Positions 1-5,000 of a stretch of 5,086 bases of DNA are shown here, in pieces; the first letter of the stretch is position 1; each line of letters opens with the position of its first letter. The notes beneath the pieces were generated by a model. It saw only the letters and a program-made list of their open reading frames with translations. It did no database searches and had not been told where the DNA came from. Source of the stretch: an uncultured Clostridia bacterium (lineage in GTDB: Bacteria; Bacillota; Clostridia; Oscillospirales; Ruminococcaceae); contig CANQZS010000141.1 of assembly GCA_947628385.1 (NCBI GenBank), positions 1 to 5,086 on the forward strand, in the 5' to 3' direction. The position numbers were made by a program, and so were the translations under genes.

Positions 1-131
1 TTTGTCGTGCACTTTTTTATCATTGTGAATTATCTGTAAATTCAGCTTTGGGGGACTTGACTTTTATTTGCAGGTCTTAATTATCCGTCTCCCGTATCAT
101 TAACGGTAAGACCGCCCTGTCTCCATATGAT
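1..131. other. Gene-free left edge, 3' flank of the carboxypeptidase gene
   Basis: No open frame here looks like a gene on either strand. The segment is the 3' flank of the minus-strand carboxypeptidase gene, whose TGA lies at 132-134. It contains a bulged inverted repeat (73-113, listed separately) and a G5 run at 50-54. I see no hairpin followed by a T-run in the minus-strand direction, so the operon terminator is either outside the window or not intrinsic. Confidence 0.6.
73..113. repeat. Bulged inverted repeat downstream of the carboxypeptidase gene
   Basis: The outer arms GGTCTTA (73-79) and TAAGACC (107-113) are perfect reverse complements. Inside them CCGT (85-88) pairs with ACGG (103-106), which directly abuts the right outer arm. 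The fold would be an 11-bp stem with a five-base bulge on one side and a 14-base loop. A second CCGT at 92-95 could compete for the same ACGG. Transcribed from the minus strand it would sit about 20 nt past the stop codon. No U-tract follows on either strand, so it is not a standard intrinsic terminator. It could be a 3'-end stabilising stem, a protein site or chance. Confidence 0.4.
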
Positions 132-1274
132 TCAAAGCAATTTTTTTATGAGATCAATGATCCTGTCATAGAAAGAAGGTTCATATTCCTTTATTACCGC
201 ATCGCAGTATTCGGACGAAACAAGATCTGCTGAACCTATAAACATTCCGTCCGAATAAAAGCTTATTTTTCCTGCTTTTTTTCCTTTTTCCACAGGAGCG
301 TAAATGAACCTTTCTATTTCCGTTTTATATGATATTTCCGGCTCAACACCGTCTATCACCGTATACCGAGGAAGCTCGGAGGGTTCGATCCTGACCTTTG
401 TTCTTGTTCCTCCGGCTACATTGACCGAAAGCTCTGACAGGTCACATTCAGCCTTGCGGCTTTTTACTGCGGAAAATCCATATTCATACAGCTTCATATG
501 ATCGTTCCAATCGTCGGAAGCGTTCAGAGTCACACAAATAAGCCGTACACCGTTTCTTTCAGCAGCCGAAACAAGACATCTTCCCGCTTCGTCGGTAAAT
601 CCGGTCTTAACGCCTATGCAGCCATCATACAGGGAAAGCAGCTTGTTCGTATTCGTAAGCCACCGTTCATACGGCGGATCGCCGAATCTGAGCTTTATCT
701 GTTTTGTTTTGCAGATCTCACAGAAGATCTCATTTTTCATAGCCTCGCGGGTAAGCATAGCCATATCGTAAGCCGTTGAATAATGATCGTCGTCATGCAG
801 ACCCGACGGCGTTACAAAATGAGTATTTTCAAGACCTAAGCTTACAGCTTTTTCATTCATCATTACGGCAAATTTCTCCGCACTTCCGGCAAGGAGTACC
901 GCCGTTTCATTAGCTGCGTCATTTCCCGACGGCAGAAGCATTCCGTAACAAAGAATACGTTTTGTGACAATGTCGTTTTCACGAAGTCCCATTGAAGAGC
1001 CTTCGACCATAATAGCGTTATTGTCGACCCTGAATTCACTGTCAAGATCTCCGCTTTCAAGCAGCAGCAAAGCAGACATTATCTTTGTAGTGCTTGCCAT
1101 AGGCATCGCCGAATCCTCATTTTTTCCGGCAATCACCCTGCCTGTCTGAGCGTCGATCAGAACAGCCGCCTTTGCTGATATTCCGGACATTGAAAATCCC
1201 GAAGCGTCAGCACATGGTGCAAATACAAATAGGATCAATGAAGCAATAACGGCAGATATTATACTACGTTTCAT
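132..1274 (-). CDS. Serine-type D-Ala-D-Ala carboxypeptidase (peptidase S11, DacF/DacB-like penicillin-binding protein)
   Basis: This is an exported low-molecular-weight penicillin-binding protein that removes the terminal D-alanine from peptidoglycan pentapeptides outside the membrane. I start it at the ATG at 1272-1274 (380 aa), because a GGAGG (1280-1284) lies 5 nt upstream; the earlier in-frame ATG at 1284-1286 overlaps that site. The N-terminus is a signal peptide (MKR, a hydrophobic run, then Ala-Asp-Ala near residue 24). All three active-site motifs are present: Ser-Thr-Thr-Lys with catalytic Ser61 and Lys64, Ser-Gly-Asn at 116-118, and Lys-Thr-Gly at 223-225. A C-terminal PBP5-like beta domain of about 100 residues follows, ending in a possible amphipathic anchor helix (SFYDRIIDLIKKLL). 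Length is normal for the family. It follows the GerW-type gene after 119 nt. In Bacillus subtilis, dacF and dacB act in spore cortex formation; which paralogue this corresponds to cannot be decided here, so I give no symbol. Confidence 0.93.
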   Translation of the reverse strand: MKRSIISAVIASLILFVFAPCADASGFSMSGISAKAAVLIDAQTGRVIAGKNEDSAMPMASTTKIMSALLLLESGDLDSEFRVDNNAIMVEGSSMGLRENDIVTKRILCYGMLLPSGNDAANETAVLLAGSAEKFAVMMNEKAVSLGLENTHFVTPSGLHDDDHYSTAYDMAMLTREAMKNEIFCEICKTKQIKLRFGDPPYERWLTNTNKLLSLYDGCIGVKTGFTDEAGRCLVSAAERNGVRLICVTLNASDDWNDHMKLYEYGFSAVKSRKAECDLSELSVNVAGGTRTKVRIEPSELPRYTVIDGVEPEISYKTEIERFIYAPVEKGKKAGKISFYSDGMFIGSADLVSSEYCDAVIKEYEPSFYDRIIDLIKKLL

Positions 1275-1277
1275 AAA

Positions 1278-1302
1278 GACCTCCATGCAGGCAAAGCCTG
1301 CA
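1278..1302 (-). promoter_or_regulatory. Leader hairpin plus ribosome binding site of the carboxypeptidase gene
   Basis: TGCAGGC (1286-1292) and GCCTGCA (1296-1302) form a perfect 7-bp stem with a 3-base loop. In the minus-strand mRNA the stem ends one base before the Shine-Dalgarno GGAGG (1280-1284), which lies 5 nt upstream of the ATG at 1274. This spacing decides the start codon. The stem does not sequester the ribosome site itself but could affect initiation, or mark a 5' end or processing point. There is no U-tract behind it in the minus direction, so it is not a terminator. Confidence 0.55.
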
Positions 1303-1336
1303 GCAATATTTTGATCGGCGGGAATTTTCCCAACAT

Positions 1337-1378
1337 ATATTATGGAGATTTTAAACGCAAATATTATTCCGCTGTTAA
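1337..1378 (-). promoter_or_regulatory. Candidate promoter(s) for the carboxypeptidase gene (SigE-like and weak SigA-like)
   Basis: Two overlapping candidates lie in the 119-nt gap. The first has TAATATT (1360-1366), a 15-nt spacer and CATAATAT (1337-1344). From memory, the Bacillus SigE (mother-cell sporulation) consensus is KMATATT, 14-15 nt, CATACAMT; the -35 matches fully and the -10 matches 6 of 8. The second has TTAACA (1373-1378, 5 of 6 to SigA), a long 19-nt spacer and TAAAAT (1348-1353). The DNA is AT-rich, so chance matches are likely. An independent promoter is plausible because this is the largest gap in the block. Confidence 0.35.
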
Positions 1379-1393
1379 ACTGATCCTAAGATC

Positions 1394-1861
1394 TCAGAAA
1401 TCAAAGCCCTCAGTGTTGATCTCTACCTTTTCGATAACAGGCTCTTCAGCGCTTACGGAGTCTGTATCTGACGCGCCGCTTTCTGCGCCGTCACCGTTTT
1501 TCTTTTTGGAAAACATTGACTGGACCTTTGAAATAAGATCCGGAACGGCATTGACTATCGCATTTGCCGGAGAATTTCCAGCGCCGAGCTCAAGAAGCCT
1601 TACGTCGCTGCCGTTTATAACAATAAACGCAATAGGCTGTATCGAAACGCCTGCGCCACTTCCTCCGCCGAAAAGCTCCTTTTCGTTTTTTGATGGCAGA
1701 TCCGATCCTCCCGCTGCAAATCCATAAGAAACCTTAGAGACGGGAATGATAGTTATATCGTCGCCCGCCTTTATGGCGTCTCCGATAATAGTATCCGTAT
1801 CGGAAAGATCGTGTATATTTCCGATAGCTGATGTAACGAGATCTTTTACTTTAGTATCCAT
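1394..1861 (-). CDS. GerW/YtfJ-family sporulation-associated protein
   Basis: The protein belongs to the GerW family (B. subtilis YtfJ), small sporulation-linked proteins needed for normal germination in Bacillus; the biochemical activity is unknown to me. I prefer the ATG at 1859-1861 (155 aa). The AAAGGAGA site at 1868-1875 puts GGAG 7 nt from this codon, but only 1 nt from the ATG two codons upstream at 1865-1867. The family signature is clear: an N-terminal helix, Thr-Ile-Ile-Gly-Asp near 24-28, Ile-Pro-Val-Ser-Lys-Val-Ser then Gly-Phe-Ala-Ala-Gly-Gly (47-52), and a glycine-rich stretch FGGGSGAGVSIQPIAF (64-79). After residue 115 the protein ends in a low-complexity Ser/Asp/Glu-rich tail that is probably disordered. 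Length is close to that of B. subtilis YtfJ. It starts 12 nt after the DUF2953 gene, whose TAA lies inside its ribosome site; ytfI-ytfJ is also an adjacent pair in B. subtilis. Confidence 0.92.
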   Translation of the reverse strand: MDTKVKDLVTSAIGNIHDLSDTDTIIGDAIKAGDDITIIPVSKVSYGFAAGGSDLPSKNEKELFGGGSGAGVSIQPIAFIVINGSDVRLLELGAGNSPANAIVNAVPDLISKVQSMFSKKKNGDGAESGASDTDSVSAEEPVIEKVEINTEGFDF

Positions 1862-1867
1862 ATTCAT

Positions 1868-1875
1868 TCTCCTTT
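1868..1875 (-). promoter_or_regulatory. Ribosome binding site that decides the GerW start
   Basis: AAAGGAGA on the minus strand overlaps the TAA stop (1874-1876) of the upstream DUF2953 gene. Its GGAG core is 1 nt from the ATG at 1867 and 7 nt from the ATG at 1861, which favours the downstream start. The overlap suggests translational coupling between the two genes. Confidence 0.65.
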
Positions 1876-2689
1876 ATACAGTTACAGCCTTTTTGTTTTC
1901 CGGCTTTTTGGGTTTGGCGCTTGTTTTTCCTAAAAGAACTTTATAATTTTTCAGAAGTCCGAAAAGAATTATAAACACAGCAGAAAATATAGTCGACGGT
2001 TTTATAGCGACCTTGACCTCTCCGTCAAAGGCAGATCTTTCTCCGGTAAAATCACAGACAACATCGACCGTTTTTATCTTTGTTCTGAAATACACGGAAA
2101 GAAAAGCAATGATATTGTACACTGCCGCGCTTATCCTGCCGTAGTTCAGAGCGGTTTTATAGGCGTCATCTCCGGCGATACGGAAATCTACCGTCAGATC
2201 GTCTATATAAATATTCAGGAACAGCTTTTTCAAGCCCTTTTGAGAGGCTTCCCAAACGACCTTGACCTTTTCAATGATACCCGACAGATCATCAAACTTT
2301 TCGGAAAGACTTTTTTTAGGCTTGTCCTTGTCCTTTTTCTTTTTCTTTTTTTTCTGATCGTCCGCCGCTTCATTTTCATCATCGTCATGGATCCTATCCG
2401 AAAGCTCCTCATCATCGCCGGGCTCTTCGGCTGCGGAAATATCCTCATTGCTTTCAGAATGTTTCCTTACGGCTTTCTTTTCAGATCCCGCCGGCTTTTT
2501 ATCTTTCTTTGGCTTTTTTGCCGTCTTTATCTTTTTTTCTTTCTTTTTAAACGGAAATATAGTAAAGAAAAGATATTTCACCTTAAGATCAAGAATGCCG
2601 CCGTAGAATTTCACTTCCGCTCTGATCCTGACATTAAGAATGAACGCAAATATCAGAACGATTATTCCTATAATTATCAGCGCCGTCAA
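1874..2689 (-). CDS. DUF2953/YtfI-like membrane protein with a charged low-complexity insert
   Basis: I assign this to DUF2953 (B. subtilis YtfI) from its position before the GerW gene and its layout; its function is not known to me. It starts with a hydrophobic segment (residues 3-19), then a beta-like stretch (RIRAEVKFYGGILDLKVKYLF) typical of the family's N-terminus. Residues about 48-127 are an extremely charged insert: a lysine-rich block, an acidic block (about 77-111), then seven lysines in a row at 113-119. The conserved core resumes around 147-230 (LFLNIYIDDLTVDFRIAGDD, then NYGRISAAVYNII). A second hydrophobic segment lies near 233-246, before a basic tail. The start is TTG (2687-2689): the frame closes at TAA 2702-2704 with no ATG or GTG between, and GGTGGTGA (2694-2701) gives good spacing. 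It begins 22 nt after scpB, so co-transcription is likely. Confidence 0.8.
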   Translation of the reverse strand: MTALIIIGIIVLIFAFILNVRIRAEVKFYGGILDLKVKYLFFTIFPFKKKEKKIKTAKKPKKDKKPAGSEKKAVRKHSESNEDISAAEEPGDDEELSDRIHDDDENEAADDQKKKKKKKDKDKPKKSLSEKFDDLSGIIEKVKVVWEASQKGLKKLFLNIYIDDLTVDFRIAGDDAYKTALNYGRISAAVYNIIAFLSVYFRTKIKTVDVVCDFTGERSAFDGEVKVAIKPSTIFSAVFIILFGLLKNYKVLLGKTSAKPKKPENKKAVTV

Positions 2690-2693
2690 AGCG

Positions 2694-2701
2694 TCACCAC
2701 C
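2694..2701 (-). promoter_or_regulatory. Ribosome binding site for a TTG start
   Basis: GGTGGTGA on the minus strand matches the extended anti-Shine-Dalgarno complement GGAGGTGA at 7 of 8 positions. Its GGTGG core is 7 nt from the TTG at 2689. A stop codon just upstream at 2702-2704 leaves no other start for the DUF2953 frame. Confidence 0.6.
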
Positions 2702-2711
2702 TTACCAAGGA

Positions 2712-3305
2712 TCATTGATCGTCATTATAGCTTTCGTCATTCTCAGGAACACTTTCCTCCGGAACAAGTATTTCATCAAAGCTTACCTGACTTTCCGCCC
2801 CCGGCAGCGGAGGAAGATCGTCGATGGACGAAAGCTGAAAGCATCTCAGGAAAGCGGAGGTAGTTTTGTAGGCGATAGGCTTTCCCGGAACGTCCAATCT
2901 TCCTGCTTCCTCCAGAAGATCCTTTTCGACCAGAGAATTTACAATGCTTGAACTGTCTATTCCGCGTACGTGCTCAACAAAGCCCTTTGATACCGGCTGA
3001 TTATATGCGATTATAGTCAGTACCTCCATTGCCGCCGGAGAGAGAGGTGTATTTTTCTTGGTTTCCATAGCCGCTCTGACGTATTCCGAATAATCGGCTC
3101 TGACCGCAAGCTGGTAGGAATTCCCTAATTTCATTACCTGCAATGAGCTTGACTCCGCTTCATACCTGTCAGAAAGCAGCTCAATTAGCTTTTCAAGAGT
3201 ATCCGCTTCAATTCCAGCTGCCGCACAAAGCTTATCAGCTTCTATAGGATCGCCATGTGCAAAAAGGATAGCTTCTATAACAGAAACTCCCTCATTTATT
3301 TTCAT
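2712..3305 (-). CDS. scpB: Segregation and condensation protein B
   Basis: ScpB forms a dimer that binds ScpA and completes the SMC-ScpAB condensin, which organises and helps segregate the chromosome in the cytoplasm. The 197-aa protein has the family's two winged-helix domains (about 1-78 and 86-158). The second carries the recognisable segments LSPAAMEVLTIIAYNQPV (88-105), RGIDSSSIVNSLVEKDLL (114-131) and GRLDVPGKPIAYKTT (135-149). After about 159 there is an acidic, proline-containing tail, as is common in the family. The ATG (3303-3305) overlaps the scpA stop in an ATGA junction, and GGAGG (3316-3320) lies 10 nt upstream within the end of scpA, so translation is probably coupled and matched to ScpA. 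No key segment is missing. Confidence 0.96.
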   Translation of the reverse strand: MKINEGVSVIEAILFAHGDPIEADKLCAAAGIEADTLEKLIELLSDRYEAESSSLQVMKLGNSYQLAVRADYSEYVRAAMETKKNTPLSPAAMEVLTIIAYNQPVSKGFVEHVRGIDSSSIVNSLVEKDLLEEAGRLDVPGKPIAYKTTSAFLRCFQLSSIDDLPPLPGAESQVSFDEILVPEESVPENDESYNDDQ

Positions 3306-4045
3306 TGATAAGAGACCTCCGTTTCACTATGCTGAATTTCCGTGCTATCTCTGTTCCTGTTGAACGTTATCACCGTGTTATCATCATTAAGCCATATCCT
3401 GCCCGATTTAGTCAGTTCAAGGACTGCAAGGAATGTTGCGACTCTTTCCGAGCGATCTGTCATTCCGCCGAAAAGATCGTCTATCATGCAGCTTCCCGAC
3501 TGATAAAGGCATCTTAGCACGTATATTATTTTAGATGTAACGGAAATGACCTTTTTTTTGACAAGGCTATTGAAGGATTCAGCCCTGACCTGTTCAGCCT
3601 GAGGCTTTATACGGATCTTCATATATGCGTCATAAAGCTCCTGAGGATCATGTATGAGAGAATAGGTATTGTCAAATTCTATTATCAGAGGCTTCCTGAC
3701 CGCATTAACATTGCCTATATATCGTTCCCGCATAAGTACGGCAGCCTTTTTACACAAGGAATACTCTATCAAACGTCCCTGCAATTCCTTTTTCAGCTGT
3801 TCGGCTTCTTCCTTCTGAGGAAGAAGAGATACCGTTTTGATATACACCAGCCTTGCAGCCATTTCAAGGAATTCTCCGGCAATTTCCATATTCTGCTCAG
3901 ACATTTTGTCAATATAGTCAAGGTACTGTTCAAGCAGTGTAAATATCGGAATATCGTTTATGTTCAGCTTATGCTTTGAAATAAGGTAAAGCAGCAGGTC
4001 AAGAGGACCCTCAAAGACTTCAAGTTTAAAAGAAATTTTTTCCAT
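3302..4045 (-). CDS. scpA: Segregation and condensation protein A (kleisin)
   Basis: ScpA is the kleisin that bridges the SMC heads and binds ScpB in bacterial condensin. The 247-aa protein is of normal family length. The N-terminal SMC-neck-binding domain has the hallmark FEGPLDLLLYLI (11-22), HKLNINDIPI (25-34) and the helix AGEFLEMAARLVYIKTVSLLP (56-76). The middle (about 77-160) is the variable ScpB-contacting linker. The C-terminal winged helix that contacts the SMC cap includes RVATFLAVLELTKSGRI (201-217). A polar tail of about 20 residues follows. The start is ATG 4043-4045, with AGGAGA (4056-4061) 10 nt upstream. It follows the membrane protease gene after 37 nt and overlaps scpB by 4 nt. 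Confidence 0.97.
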   Translation of the reverse strand: MEKISFKLEVFEGPLDLLLYLISKHKLNINDIPIFTLLEQYLDYIDKMSEQNMEIAGEFLEMAARLVYIKTVSLLPQKEEAEQLKKELQGRLIEYSLCKKAAVLMRERYIGNVNAVRKPLIIEFDNTYSLIHDPQELYDAYMKIRIKPQAEQVRAESFNSLVKKKVISVTSKIIYVLRCLYQSGSCMIDDLFGGMTDRSERVATFLAVLELTKSGRIWLNDDNTVITFNRNRDSTEIQHSETEVSYQ

Positions 4046-4082
4046 CAGATCTTATTCTCCTAACAGGGCAGTATCCTGACCG

Positions 4083-4760
4083 TTAAATCGCTGTACTTTT
4101 CAAAAACAGAATATCGACCCATCGGGAAATCATATCCATAAATTTTACCGTTTCACTTCTGAGAAAATTAAGCGGTCTGTCAAGGAATCCCAGAAATACA
4201 GCCAAAAACAGCACTCCAAAAATAATATTTTCATACTTCATTATCTTAAAGTATGTTTTTTCGGAAAGCACAAGATTAAATATCCTTGAGCCGTCCAGCG
4301 GCGGTATCGGCAGCAGGTTGAACACTGCCAATCCCACATTAAGCATCACCGAATACAAAAACACCGTTGAAAGCGCGTCAAGCACTGCCGCGCCCGACAT
4401 GGAGCCTTGATCCATAAAAGCAAAATACACCGATATTTTATATAGTATTATGGAAACATAAGCAAGCAGCAGGTTTGAAAACGGTCCTGCAAGTGATGAA
4501 AGCGCCATTCCGACCTTTCTGTTCCTGAAATTGTTGGGATCTATCGGAACTGGCTTTGCCCAGCCGAAGCCTGCTATCAGCATGAAAACCGTTCCGAAAA
4601 GGTCAAGATGTCTTAAAGGATTCAGCGATATTCGTCCTTGTTTTTTAGCCGTATCATCGCCAAGCCAATACGCTGTCAGCGCATGGGCACATTCATGGAT
4701 AGGAAATGCCGTAAGCAGTATAAGAGCATGAATGAGTACTTCTGTTAATCTATTATTCAT
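4083..4760 (-). CDS. Site-2-protease-like membrane zinc metalloprotease (peptidase M50)
   Basis: This is a polytopic membrane protein of the M50 family, which cleaves substrates within or next to the membrane using zinc. The zinc-binding HExxH is His22-Glu23-Cys24-Ala25-His26, with Glu23 as catalytic base. The second motif is NLLPIPPLDG (148-157), where Asp156 is the third ligand. The segment GWAKPVPIDPNNF (66-78) is typical of the compact subgroup without a PDZ domain. Several hydrophobic segments are visible (about 8-20, 53-65, 92-107, 132-150, 178-192). The 225 aa are normal for this subgroup, to which B. subtilis YwhC belongs. The substrate is unknown; it is not clearly SpoIVFB or RasP. 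The ATG (4758-4760) has AGGAGTG (4771-4777) 10 nt upstream, and no other start exists before the in-frame stop at 4779-4781. It is the first gene of the minus-strand block, before scpA. Confidence 0.92.
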   Translation of the reverse strand: MNNRLTEVLIHALILLTAFPIHECAHALTAYWLGDDTAKKQGRISLNPLRHLDLFGTVFMLIAGFGWAKPVPIDPNNFRNRKVGMALSSLAGPFSNLLLAYVSIILYKISVYFAFMDQGSMSGAAVLDALSTVFLYSVMLNVGLAVFNLLPIPPLDGSRIFNLVLSEKTYFKIMKYENIIFGVLFLAVFLGFLDRPLNFLRSETVKFMDMISRWVDILFLKSTAI

Positions 4761-4813
4761 ATAATATGTACACTCCTGTTAAAAAGAGCTTTTTTGCCAA
4801 CATTTTTAAAGCA

Positions 4814-4832
4814 AGTATAATGATATTATACT
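4814..4832. repeat. Perfect 19-bp inverted repeat over the operon -10 box
   Basis: AGTATAAT (4814-4821) and ATTATACT (4825-4832) are perfect reverse complements separated by GAT. The right arm contains the minus-strand -10 hexamer TATAAT (4825-4830). The left arm contains the same hexamer on the plus strand (4816-4821), preceded 16 nt upstream by TTGCCA (4794-4799, 5 of 6 to the -35 consensus). It could be an operator, or two back-to-back -10 boxes giving overlapping divergent transcription. Confidence 0.5.
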
Positions 4833-4853
4833 ATATCCGGCTTAAAATTACAA
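4825..4853 (-). promoter_or_regulatory. SigA-type promoter of the protease-scpAB-DUF2953-gerW operon
   Basis: On the minus strand, TTGTAA (4848-4853) is followed by exactly 17 nt and a perfect TATAAT (4825-4830). Transcription would start near 4818, giving a leader of about 58 nt before the protease ATG. This is the only strong minus-strand promoter I found ahead of five closely spaced genes. Confidence 0.75.
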
Positions 4854-4923
4854 GAACTATTACCAATTTTAATTGAATTTTTCTTAAAATTTTAAAATTA
4901 TCAGACTTTTTTTCAAAAAACAC

Positions 4924-4952
4924 TTGCAATTGATGAAAGAATGTGGTAAAAT
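4924..4952 (+). promoter_or_regulatory. SigA-type promoter of rpmB
   Basis: TTGCAA (4924-4929), a 17-nt spacer and TAAAAT (4947-4952), with an extended -10 TGG (4944-4946) directly before it. T7 and A6 tracts lie just upstream. The start would be near 4959, leaving a leader of about 42 nt. This fits a strongly expressed ribosomal protein gene. Confidence 0.75.
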
Positions 4953-4983
4953 AGTAACGTTGACTTTATAAAAAAGATATTGA

Positions 4984-4993
4984 AAAGGAGGTG
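4984..4993 (+). promoter_or_regulatory. Full-length Shine-Dalgarno of rpmB
   Basis: AAAGGAGGTG is a ten-base match to the complement of the 16S rRNA 3' end and lies 7 nt before the ATG at 5001. It is the strongest ribosome site in the window, as expected for a ribosomal protein. Confidence 0.85.
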
Positions 4994-5000
4994 TAGCCCC

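Larger units (their letters stand above)
4761..5000. other. Divergent intergenic region between the protease operon and rpmB
   Basis: This 240-bp, very AT-rich gap holds the promoters for both directions (listed separately), a palindrome over the minus-strand -10 box, and T/A tracts at 4907-4920 (T7, C, A6) just upstream of the rpmB -35 box that could act as an UP element. GTT...AAAAAG-AG-CTTTTT...AAC (about 4779-4801) is a weak AT-rich inverted repeat in the protease leader with a two-base centre, too short a loop for a real hairpin. I see no small ORF, riboswitch or Zur-like box. Confidence 0.7.

Noticed and set aside
73..113. Intrinsic terminator at the end of the operon
   Set aside because: The stem is bulged, has a long loop, and is not followed by a T-run on either strand.
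1272..1286. Carboxypeptidase start at the upstream ATG (1284-1286), adding MEVF
   Set aside because: That ATG overlaps the GGAGG at 1280-1284 and lies next to a hairpin. The ATG at 1274 has proper spacing and begins a clean signal peptide.
1286..1313. Plus-strand terminator formed by the GCAGGC/GCCTGC hairpin
   Set aside because: The following bases (GCAATATTTTG) are not a proper U-tract and no plus-strand gene ends here.
1311..1727. Plus-strand open frame of about 138 codons opposite the GerW-type gene
   Set aside because: It lies antisense to a clearly recognisable GerW-family protein, is Ser/Pro-rich, and has no recognisable domain.
2240..2863. Plus-strand open frame of about 207 codons rich in Phe and Leu
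   Set aside because: It is the mirror of the DUF2953 and scpB genes. Its Phe-rich composition comes from T-runs opposite lysine codons, and it has no convincing ribosome site or family signature.
4779..4801. Terminator or attenuator in the protease leader (AAAAAG-AG-CTTTTT)
   Set aside because: The stem is almost all A-U and the two-base centre is too small for a stable loop.
4960..4985. TTGACT as a -35 box for a second rpmB promoter
   Set aside because: A 17-nt spacer would place the -10 box in the Shine-Dalgarno region, where no TATAAT-like hexamer exists.
4794..5000. Zinc-dependent (Zur-type) operator controlling rpmB
   Set aside because: I considered this because L28 has C+ and C- forms, but no sequence resembles a Zur box, and the visible Cys-X-X-Cys shows this is the zinc-binding form, which is usually not under zinc repression.
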